From: Coriobacteriales bacterium
Lineage (GTDB): Bacteria > Actinomycetota > Coriobacteriia > Coriobacteriales > UBA8131
NCBI GenBank assembly: GCA_031261765.1
Contig: JAISJA010000025.1
Span: 1 to 5,803 of the forward strand
Direction of reading: 5' to 3'
Length of the DNA: 5,803 bases
Shown: piece after piece, positions 1 to 4,997 of the stretch
Position numbering within the stretch: position 1 is the stretch's first letter
Layout: each line of letters begins with the position of its first letter
Made by a program: the position numbers and the translations under genes
The notes under the pieces: generated by a model
The model's input: the letters and a program-made list of their open reading frames with translations, nothing else
Told to the model about the DNA's origin: nothing
Database searches by the model: none

Positions 1-317
1 CGTCTTGCGATAGATGCCTTGAGCGCGCGGATATATCGTTGGCAGGCGACGAGGAAGGATACATAGTGTTCGACGCTGCCCCGGAAGAGCTGGAGGAAGA
101 CGAATACATATTGGCAAAAGGCGCGGAAGGCGAAGTCGATATAGCGCCGTTGCTGTATTCGGCGATGGTCGTAGCCGTGCCGCCTATAATACTTTGCAAG
201 GAGGACTGCAAGGGGCTTTGCCCGCATTGTGGTGCCAACCTGAACCTTGGCCCGTGCGGCTGCGATGACGACGTATCTGACGACAGCCCGTTTGCCGTGT
301 TAAAGGACCTGCTGTGA
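1..317 (+). CDS. yceD: YceD/DUF177 family protein, 3' portion (5' end outside window)
   Basis: This is the C-terminal 104 residues of a DUF177 (YceD) protein; the reading frame is open to the left edge (first full codon at base 3). The visible part has both cysteine clusters typical of the family. The first is CDRCLE at the extreme left (bases 6-23). The second is LCKEDCKGLCPHCGANLN (about bases 192-245), followed by CGC and an acidic tail. The paired CxxC-type clusters suggest metal binding. The family is linked to 23S rRNA accumulation or ribosome biogenesis and usually sits before rpmF (ribosomal protein L32). Here no rpmF follows: the stop codon lies inside the start of aroA (GTGA, 4-base overlap), so the two are probably translationally coupled. 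A TTG at base 39 could be read as a start, but CDRCLE lies upstream in the same frame, so the true start is outside the window. Family assignment is secure; function is family knowledge. Confidence 0.88.
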   Translation, partial: SCDRCLERADISLAGDEEGYIVFDAAPEELEEDEYILAKGAEGEVDIAPLLYSAMVVAVPPIILCKEDCKGLCPHCGANLNLGPCGCDDDVSDDSPFAVLKDLL

Positions 318-1798
318 TATACGCCGGTTCGCGTTATGCGGGCATACCGCTTACGGGTACTCTGCGTGTTCCCGGTGATAAGTCCATATCCCACAGGGCC
401 GTATTGTTCTCTGGCATTGCCGCTGGAACGTCGCGCTTAAACGGTGTATTGGACTCGCTTGACGTACGGAGCAGCATAGAGGCGGTTAAGGCCATGGGAG
501 CACACGTTAAGCTTAACCCGGATGGGCAAGGCGGGCTTACGGGTTATATAACCGGCACCACGGGCATACCCGGCGTTGACAGAGATAGCGAAGGTGCGAC
601 GGGCGACGCCACAGGCGGCTCCGGTAAAAACCATTTGGAGATAGACTGCGGTAACAGCGGCACGACGGCGCGCTTGCTTATGGGTATACTAGCTAGCTAT
701 GATACTATCTCTATATTAAGCGGCGACGAGTCGCTGTCCATGCGGCCCATGGGACGCGTTATACGGCCGCTAATGAAGATGGGCGCTATAATAAACCGCG
801 CGGATGGCCAGTGCCGGGCCTGCCAGGGCAAACCGGCAGACGCCCTGCCGCTTGTAGTGCGTGGAACGTCTGGGTTAAAAGGAATATGCTATGAAACGCC
901 CATGGCGTCCGCGCAGGTGAAAACGGCTATCTTATTGGCCGGTTTGCGCGCCTGCGGCGAGACGTGCGTCTCAGAACCATATAAGAGCCGCGACCACACT
1001 GAACGCATGCTGCCGGCTTATGGCGTGCCGGTGTGCGTTAGCGACTTAAGCGTGACCGTGCGCGGAGGCGCGCGGCTTAAAGCGTGCGACGTGGCGGTAC
1101 CGGGCGACCCGTCGTCTGCGGCGTTCGCGCTTGTGGCGGCCGCGTTGACTCCCGGAAGCGATATTACCGCGAAAGGCGTTTCGCTTAATCCTACGCGCAT
1201 AGGTTTCATTAACGTGATGAGCCGGATGGGCTGCGACGTTAGTGTACGTGAGAATAATATGTTTGGCTCCGAGCCGATAGGCGACGTGCGCGTGGCCTTC
1301 CAAAGCGGTATCAAGGCCGCAACGGTCGCGGCAAGTGAGGTGCCATCGCTGATAGACGAGGTTCCGTGCCTGGCCCTGCTGGCTGCGTGCGCGTCTGGCA
1401 TAAGCGTGTTTCAAGGCGTTGGAGAATTGCGGGTAAAGGAGTCCAATCGTTTTGACGCGATAATAGGCGGGCTTGGAGCACTGGGCTTCCGGGCATGGGG
1501 CGACGGCGACGACATATATGTGGAGGGCAAAGGCGCCATGCAGGACGGTATGGGTCGTTCTGGCCATGGGGACGGTTCTCGCGGCACAGCCGATGCCATT
1601 GCTGGCCATGGGGACGGTTCTCGCGGCACAGCCGATGCCATGGCCCACATAGACGCCAAAAGCGACCACCGTTTGGCCATGACGTGGATAATAGCCGCCC
1701 GTTCGCTTGGCATAGACCTGGACATAACCGGATCAGAAAGTATCGCGATAAGCTATCCGGGGTTCACAGACGATTTAGAGGGACTATCTGAAAGATAG
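314..1798 (+). CDS. aroA: 3-phosphoshikimate 1-carboxyvinyltransferase (EPSP synthase)
   Basis: Cytoplasmic enzyme of the shikimate pathway: shikimate-3-phosphate + phosphoenolpyruvate gives EPSP + phosphate. The family motifs appear in order: GDKSISHR (21-28), GNSGTTAR (113-120), SLSMRPM (140-146), SAQVK (199-203), SRDHTER (225-231), VPGDPSSAAF (262-271), LIDEVP (346-351, with catalytic Asp-Glu), ELRVKESNR (371-379) and SDHRLAM (450-456). The start is GTG at 314, overlapping the yceD stop and preceded by an AAAGGA ribosome site about 7 bases upstream. The protein has 494 residues, against roughly 430 for the family. The excess lies in a Gly/Thr/Asp-rich insertion (about 71-106) and in a duplicated Gly/His/Asp-rich loop (417-444) before DHRLAM. 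All catalytic blocks are intact, so the enzyme is probably active. GDKS, SAQVK, RDHTE and NPTR (292-295) fit the motif set used for class II (glyphosate-tolerant) EPSP synthases; that tolerance is inference only. It lies between yceD and cmk on the same strand. Confidence 0.96.
   Translation: MIYAGSRYAGIPLTGTLRVPGDKSISHRAVLFSGIAAGTSRLNGVLDSLDVRSSIEAVKAMGAHVKLNPDGQGGLTGYITGTTGIPGVDRDSEGATGDATGGSGKNHLEIDCGNSGTTARLLMGILASYDTISILSGDESLSMRPMGRVIRPLMKMGAIINRADGQCRACQGKPADALPLVVRGTSGLKGICYETPMASAQVKTAILLAGLRACGETCVSEPYKSRDHTERMLPAYGVPVCVSDLSVTVRGGARLKACDVAVPGDPSSAAFALVAAALTPGSDITAKGVSLNPTRIGFINVMSRMGCDVSVRENNMFGSEPIGDVRVAFQSGIKAATVAASEVPSLIDEVPCLALLAACASGISVFQGVGELRVKESNRFDAIIGGLGALGFRAWGDGDDIYVEGKGAMQDGMGRSGHGDGSRGTADAIAGHGDGSRGTADAMAHIDAKSDHRLAMTWIIAARSLGIDLDITGSESIAISYPGFTDDLEGLSER
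1560..1641 (+). repeat. Perfect 40-base direct repeat, period 42, inside aroA
   Basis: Bases 1560-1599 and 1602-1641 are identical over 40 positions and separated by two bases. The 42-base period keeps the reading frame and gives two 14-residue units, GHGDGSRGTADAIA and GHGDGSRGTADAMA (residues 417-444). They differ only at Ile/Met, through one base outside the identical stretch. No synonymous changes separate the copies, which points to a recent slippage or unequal-exchange duplication. The units fall in the loop just before the conserved SDHRLAM segment. Confidence 0.95.
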
Positions 1799-1800
1799 TC
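1782..1800 (+). other. Hairpin spanning the aroA stop codon
   Basis: GACTATCT (1782-1789), loop GAA, AGATAGTC (1793-1800): a perfect 8-bp stem with a 3-base loop that includes the TAG stop of aroA (1796-1798). No T-run follows (the next bases are GCTATAATTATATTG), so it is not a standard intrinsic terminator. It could stabilise the upstream mRNA end, mark a processing site or weaken read-through into cmk. The role is unknown. Confidence 0.6.
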
Positions 1801-1802
1801 GC

Positions 1803-1808
1803 TATAAT
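1803..1808 (+). promoter_or_regulatory. Possible -10 box of an internal cmk promoter
   Basis: A perfect TATAAT lies in the 65-base aroA-cmk gap, about 55 bases before the cmk start. With a 17-base spacer the -35 position (1780-1785) reads GGGACT, which matches only the central GAC of TTGACA, and there is no extended -10 TG. The aroA stop-codon hairpin would sit in the spacer. This is a weak prediction; cmk may simply be co-transcribed with aroA. Confidence 0.3.
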
Positions 1809-1863
1809 TATATTGTTGTTGTAGGTGGGGGATTACCGATGATGATTTTAGAGGATATTTTTT

Positions 1864-2607
1864 ATGAGTGTGGTAATAGCTATAGACGGTCCGGCCGGAT
1901 CCGGAAAATCAACCGTGGCCAAGGCAGTGGCGCGCGAACTTGGTTTCTCATATCTTGATACAGGCGCCATGTACCGCGCGGCTACATGGCTAGCACTAGA
2001 ACACAATATCATAATATATAACGCCGAAGGCACGTATGACTCTGGCGACATAGAAGGTAAAGATGACGCCATAGCGCGGCTTGTTCGCGAGTACCCTACG
2101 TCGTTTGGCTACATAGAAGGCGACCCGCTTCCCCAATCGGTTTGCGCGGACGGCACGGACATAACCCTTAAGATACGTACGCCGCGTATAGACGCGCTGG
2201 TGTCGCCTGTCTCCGCGTGTCCAAAGGTGCGAGAAGCGCTTGTAGAGCAGCAGCGCGTGTTTGCCGCCGACCACGACCTTGTGGCCGAGGGGCGCGACAT
2301 AGGCACGGTCGTGTTCCCGAAAGCTACGCTTAAGGTATTCCTTACGGCGACCGCAGAAGAACGCGCGCGTCGTCGCACGGCCCAGAACATAGAGGTCACC
2401 AGTTCAATGCCAAAGCTCACAGAGGAGTTCTTATCGGCATTGGACGAGAAAAAGGTACTGGACGATATAAAAAGGCGCGACGCCTACGACTCTGGTCGCA
2501 GCGTCGCGCCACTTGTCGCCGCAGATGACGCCATCACGGTCGATACCACTGACATGACCATAGAAGACGTCACGTCAAAGATCGTGTGGCTAGCCCGCGC
2601 GGCGTAA
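1864..2607 (+). CDS. cmk: Cytidylate kinase (CMP/dCMP kinase)
   Basis: Cytoplasmic kinase that transfers phosphate from ATP to CMP or dCMP, supplying CDP and dCDP. Visible motifs: P-loop GPAGSGKST (9-17), LDTGAMYRA (31-39), the CMP-binding region with IRTPRID (104-110) and Arg123, GRDIGT (143-148), an Arg-rich lid (167-171), RRD (204-206) and the DSGR segment (209-212) followed by APL. The start is ATG at 1864, with GAGGA at 1851-1855 eight bases upstream. At 247 residues it is somewhat longer than the usual 220-230; the extra length is mainly in residues 50-80 and around the lid. The stop TAA is followed directly by TAG. aroA and cmk are neighbours in many bacteria (often before rpsA, which is absent here). 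Identification is secure. Confidence 0.96.
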   Translation: MSVVIAIDGPAGSGKSTVAKAVARELGFSYLDTGAMYRAATWLALEHNIIIYNAEGTYDSGDIEGKDDAIARLVREYPTSFGYIEGDPLPQSVCADGTDITLKIRTPRIDALVSPVSACPKVREALVEQQRVFAADHDLVAEGRDIGTVVFPKATLKVFLTATAEERARRRTAQNIEVTSSMPKLTEEFLSALDEKKVLDDIKRRDAYDSGRSVAPLVAADDAITVDTTDMTIEDVTSKIVWLARAA

Positions 2608-2638
2608 TAGCATCGGCTTCGCAGAAGTCCTCAACATC

Positions 2639-2694
2639 ATTGCGGCCCGCATTAGTAAGTGTTGCGCACAACGTCTACTAATGCGGGCCGCAAT
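2639..2694. terminator. Large convergent-gene stem-loop with 19-bp perfect arms
   Basis: The arms at 2639-2657 and 2676-2694 (ATTGCGGCCCGCATTAGTA and its exact reverse complement) enclose an 18-base loop. That loop contains a smaller GTTG/CAAC hairpin (2661-2664 and 2669-2672). The element lies between the convergent ends of cmk and glnN, so a bidirectional transcription stop is the natural reading. Neither side has a T-run, so it is not a classical intrinsic terminator. It may instead be a palindromic repeat element or an RNA-stabilising 3' end. A minor CTTC-GCA-GAAG hairpin (2617-2627) precedes it just after the cmk stop. Confidence 0.6.
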
Positions 2695-2700
2695 CCGTGG

Positions 2701-2721
2701 ATCCCGGGTCAAGCCCGGGAT
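2701..2721. repeat. GC-rich palindromic element (REP-like)
   Basis: ATCCCGGG (2701-2708), 5-base spacer TCAAG, CCCGGGAT (2714-2721). Together with the TGACG that follows, it looks like the extragenic REP-type palindromes ending in TGACG that are scattered through many bacterial genomes. That likeness is from memory of the motif, not from a search. It sits between the large stem-loop and the 21-bp tandem repeat, and could be part of one compound element. Confidence 0.5.
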
Positions 2722-2778
2722 GACGTAATGGACTGCCGAGATGACGTAATGGACTGCCGAGATGACATATGGCTTGCC
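2719..2778. repeat. 21-bp tandem repeat, two exact copies plus a degenerate third
   Basis: Two identical 21-base units (2719-2739 and 2740-2760) begin GATGACGTAATGGACTGCC. A decayed third copy (GATGAC, then ATATGG and CTTGCC) runs from 2761 to about 2778 and ends next to the glnN stop codon. The first unit begins inside the right arm of the palindrome at 2701-2721, so the CCCGGGATGAC and TGCCGAGATGAC junctions resemble each other. The array may have grown from a half-palindrome. There are no unique spacers, so it is not a CRISPR array. Confidence 0.8.
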
Positions 2779-2779
2779 C

Positions 2780-4876
2780 CTAAGTGTAGAAGAGGATGTG
2801 GTTGTAGCTAGGTACCGGCCACGCGTCGTGTGACACGATCAGCTCCATCTCATCCACGGCCGCGCGCACGGCGTTCATTGCCGGTATCACCTGTGTAAGG
2901 TACGCACGTGCCTGGTCCAACGCGTCTTGTACGTCAGCCGCCGCGTTTAGCTCTTTCTCCAACGTCTCTACGTCTTTTGACACGGTCGTTATACCGGAGT
3001 TCAGCTGGTGCAGCAACGCCTCCTCGGCTTTCGTGTCCAGTTTGGCTCCTATGGACTTCTTCGTCGCGATGTCGCTTGCCACCTGCGACGAATACTTCAC
3101 TATAGCTGGTATATAGCGGGCCCTGGCCATACGCGAAGTCACGAGCCCCTCTATGTTTATCTTCTTAGAGTAGTTCTCAAGGCGCACGTCGTAGCGTGAC
3201 TCGACCTCTATACGGCTCATGACGTCAAAACGCTCGAACAGCTCTATGCTCTCGGGTTTTATGAACTCAGGCATCGCCTCCGGCAGGCTCTTCAGGTTCA
3301 AAAGCCCGCGTTTCTCGGCCTCTGTTATCCATTCGTCGCCGTATCCGTCGCCGTTGAATATGATGCGTTCGTGCTCGGTGAGCACGGTCTTCATGTATGC
3401 CTTCGCTGATTTCTCGAAGTCGCTTGCGCCTTCCATTGCGTCCGCGAAATCCGCAAGCGTCTTCGCGACTATGGTGTTCAGTATCATGTTCGCGTCAGCC
3501 AGGTTTATCTCGGCACCGGGCATACGGAACTCGAACTTGTTACCGGTGAACGCGAACGGCGAGGTGCGGTTGCGGTCCGTGTTGTCCTTTATGAACGTTG
3601 GCAGTGCGGCTACGCCAAGGTCCATGGTCTTATCGCCCTCTGCCTCATAATCCTCTGCGTCTATTATGGCGCGTACGACGGCTTCCAGCTCGTCGCCAAG
3701 GAACATCGACATTATAGCCGGCGGCGCCTCGTTTGCGCCGAGCCTGTGGTCGTTGCCCGCGCTTGCGACGCTCATGCGAAGCAGGCCCTGGTATTCGTCT
3801 ACCGCCTTGATGACCGCGGTCAGAAACGCCAGGAACTGCAGGTTGTCAAACGGTGTGGAACCGGGGTCAAGCAGGTTCACGCCGTCCGCGCTTATCGACC
3901 AGTTGTTGTGCTTGCCGGAACCGTTTATGCCCTCGAACGGCTTCTCATGCTGCAGGCACACAAGGCCGTGGTGCGAAGCTATCTTGCGCATAAGCTCCAT
4001 GGTTATGAGGTTCGCATCCACCGCAGCGCTGCTTACCGTGAACAGAGGGGCCAGTTCGTGCTGCCCAGGCGCCACCTCGTTGTGTTTCGTCTTAGCCGGT
4101 ATGCCAAGCTTCCAAAGCTCTTCGTCAAGTTCCTCCATGAAACGGTTCACGGTAGGACGTATGGCACCAAAGTAGTGGTCCTCAAGTTCCTGGCCTTTGC
4201 ACGGCGCCGCGCCAAACAGCGTTCGCCCGGTCAATATAAGGTCAAGCCTTGTGGCGTAGTCGGACTCCTTTATAAGGAAGTATTCCTGCTCCGCGCCAAC
4301 GGTGGTAACGACGCGGTTAACGTCCTTGCCAAACAGCGCCAACACGCGCTTGGATTGCTTCTCTATCGCGTCCATGGAACGCAAAAGCGGCGTCTTCTTG
4401 TCAAGGGCCTCTCCGGTGTAGCTAACGAACGCAGTTGGTATGCACAAGACGTTATCTTTGATGAACGCGTAACTTGTGGGGTCCCAGGCCGTGTATCCGC
4501 GGGCCTCGAACGTAGAACGTATCCCGCCGTTCGGGAAACTTGACGCGTCGGGTTCGCCTTGGATAAGTTCCTTGCCGCTGAAGCTCATGAGCGCGCGGCC
4601 GTCTTCGGTGGGAGTAAGGAAACTGTCGTGTTTCTCGGACGTGATACCGGTTAACGGCTGGAACCAGTGTGTGTAATGCGTGGCGCCTTTCTCGATGGCC
4701 CATTCCTTCATGGCGTGTGCCACGACGTTAGCCACTTCCTTGTCAAGCGGTTTGCCGTCCTTTATGGTCTGGGACAGCAGTTTGTACGTGGCCTTTGGCA
4801 GACGTTCCTGCATGGTGTGGTCGTTGAAGACCAGGCTGCCATACAGTTCTGTTATGGGCTCTTTTGCTTCTTCCAT
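2780..4876 (-). CDS. glnN: Glutamine synthetase type III (GSIII)
   Basis: ATP-dependent ligation of ammonia to glutamate in the cytoplasm, the entry step of nitrogen assimilation. The 698-residue length is typical of GSIII and far above the roughly 450 of types I and II. Visible blocks: the GSIII-type N-terminus with [16 protein letters not shown] (17-32) and HWFQPLTG (70-77); [12 protein letters not shown] (107-118); metal- and substrate-site VGAEQEYF (193-200); [11 protein letters not shown] (264-274); [17 protein letters not shown] (310-326); [12 protein letters not shown] (375-386); [16 protein letters not shown] (436-451); and the C-terminal [11 protein letters not shown] (686-696). The start at 4876 has AGGAAGGA six bases upstream. 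A 28-residue longer form from 4960 is possible but would start inside the proposed promoter and adds sequence unlike the family. The gene is divergent from a glnR-like regulator, with a GlnR-type operator between them, and converges on cmk. Confidence 0.96.
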   Translation of the reverse strand: MEEAKEPITELYGSLVFNDHTMQERLPKATYKLLSQTIKDGKPLDKEVANVVAHAMKEWAIEKGATHYTHWFQPLTGITSEKHDSFLTPTEDGRALMSFSGKELIQGEPDASSFPNGGIRSTFEARGYTAWDPTSYAFIKDNVLCIPTAFVSYTGEALDKKTPLLRSMDAIEKQSKRVLALFGKDVNRVVTTVGAEQEYFLIKESDYATRLDLILTGRTLFGAAPCKGQELEDHYFGAIRPTVNRFMEELDEELWKLGIPAKTKHNEVAPGQHELAPLFTVSSAAVDANLITMELMRKIASHHGLVCLQHEKPFEGINGSGKHNNWSISADGVNLLDPGSTPFDNLQFLAFLTAVIKAVDEYQGLLRMSVASAGNDHRLGANEAPPAIMSMFLGDELEAVVRAIIDAEDYEAEGDKTMDLGVAALPTFIKDNTDRNRTSPFAFTGNKFEFRMPGAEINLADANMILNTIVAKTLADFADAMEGASDFEKSAKAYMKTVLTEHERIIFNGDGYGDEWITEAEKRGLLNLKSLPEAMPEFIKPESIELFERFDVMSRIEVESRYDVRLENYSKKINIEGLVTSRMARARYIPAIVKYSSQVASDIATKKSIGAKLDTKAEEALLHQLNSGITTVSKDVETLEKELNAAADVQDALDQARAYLTQVIPAMNAVRAAVDEMELIVSHDAWPVPSYNHILFYT

Positions 4877-4881
4877 GGAAT

Positions 4882-4889
4882 TCCTTCCT
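4882..4889 (-). promoter_or_regulatory. Strong Shine-Dalgarno site that fixes the glnN start
   Basis: On the minus strand AGGAAGGA stands six bases before the ATG at 4876. It overlaps a GGAATTCC palindrome (4877-4884). The longer candidate start at 4960 has only a poorly spaced AGGG, so this site supports 4876. Confidence 0.85.
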
Positions 4890-4901
4890 GTTTTCGCTGT
4901 C

Positions 4902-4944
4902 ATTCGCGTGGCATGACGCAAAACACGCACCATACGGCGCGAAT
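4902..4944 (-). promoter_or_regulatory. Two-tier stem-loop in the glnN 5' leader
   Basis: Read as RNA from the minus strand, an outer perfect 7-bp stem (AUUCGCG/CGCGAAU) is separated by a 2x2 internal loop from an inner stem of about 10 bp with several G-U pairs, closed by UGUUU. It starts next to the predicted glnN transcription start (about 4945) and ends 12 bases before the Shine-Dalgarno site, which stays unpaired. It could stabilise the 5' end or act as a leader regulator. It matches no riboswitch class I recognise, and no U-run follows that would make it an attenuator. Confidence 0.5.
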
Positions 4945-4951
4945 AGTACTT

Positions 4952-4979
4952 CCTATACATTACCCTAGAAATGTTTCAA
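4952..4979 (-). promoter_or_regulatory. Predicted glnN promoter
   Basis: On the minus strand a -35 TTGAAA (4974-4979, five of six consensus bases) and a -10 TATAGG (4952-4957, four of six) are 16 bases apart. This places the start near 4945, with a leader of about 69 nt. The -35 lies within the GlnR-type operator, so the regulator would touch RNA polymerase directly, either excluding it or contacting it as an activator. Confidence 0.5.
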
Positions 4980-4988
4980 TTGTGTTAC
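4973..4988 (-). promoter_or_regulatory. GlnR-type operator GTAAC-n6-GAAAC
   Basis: The minus strand reads GTAAC-ACAATT-GAAAC, an exact fit to one a-site/b-site pair of the published actinobacterial GlnR box (gTnAC-n6-GaAAC). No second pair continues on either side. The same bases also hold a 6-3-6 palindrome, AATTGT-GTT-ACAATT (4978-4992). The site overlaps the -35 of glnN and the -10 of the regulator gene. Its location between a glnR-like gene and a glutamine synthetase makes a chance match less likely. Confidence 0.7.
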
Positions 4989-4991
4989 AAT
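4983..4991 (+). promoter_or_regulatory. Extended -10 promoter of the glnR-like gene (leaderless)
   Basis: TGT-TACAAT: an extended -10 TG (4983-4984) followed by TACAAT (4986-4991), five of six consensus bases. Its expected start point, about seven bases downstream, coincides with the ATG at 4998. No Shine-Dalgarno sequence precedes that ATG, so a leaderless transcript is predicted. No good -35 is seen (CCCTAG at 17 bases). The box overlaps the GTAAC half-site, which would favour autorepression. Confidence 0.5.
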
Positions 4992-4997
4992 TTGCGT

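Noticed and set aside
1046..1669. 207-codon open frame on the - strand inside aroA
   Set aside because: It is antisense to conserved EPSP synthase motifs and its product is repetitive and Arg-rich with no recognisable domain.
1839..1863. Small upstream reading frame before cmk beginning ATGATG
   Set aside because: It is out of frame with cmk and runs into it. Its only possible ribosome site is the G-rich stretch near 1825, and its product shows no family features.
2719..2778. CRISPR array
   Set aside because: The units are contiguous 21-bp tandem repeats without unique spacers, and no cas genes are nearby.
2639..2778. Insertion sequence or MITE remnant
   Set aside because: The inverted repeat encloses only 18 bases, there is no transposase fragment, and no flanking target duplication is visible. 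A dispersed-element role stays open but is unsupported here.
3746..4543. 265-codon open frame on the + strand inside glnN
   Set aside because: It lies antisense to strongly conserved GSIII coding sequence and its translation resembles no family. It is a codon-bias shadow.
4877..4960. 28-residue N-terminal extension of glnN from ATG 4960
   Set aside because: It has a poor ribosome site, overlaps the proposed -10 and leader stem-loop, and adds basic sequence unlike GSIII N-termini. ATG 4876 has a strong Shine-Dalgarno.
4971..4997. In-frame upstream ATG for the glnR-like gene
   Set aside because: There is no ribosome site, and the operator and extended -10 would fall in coding sequence. It cannot be fully excluded without 5' mapping.
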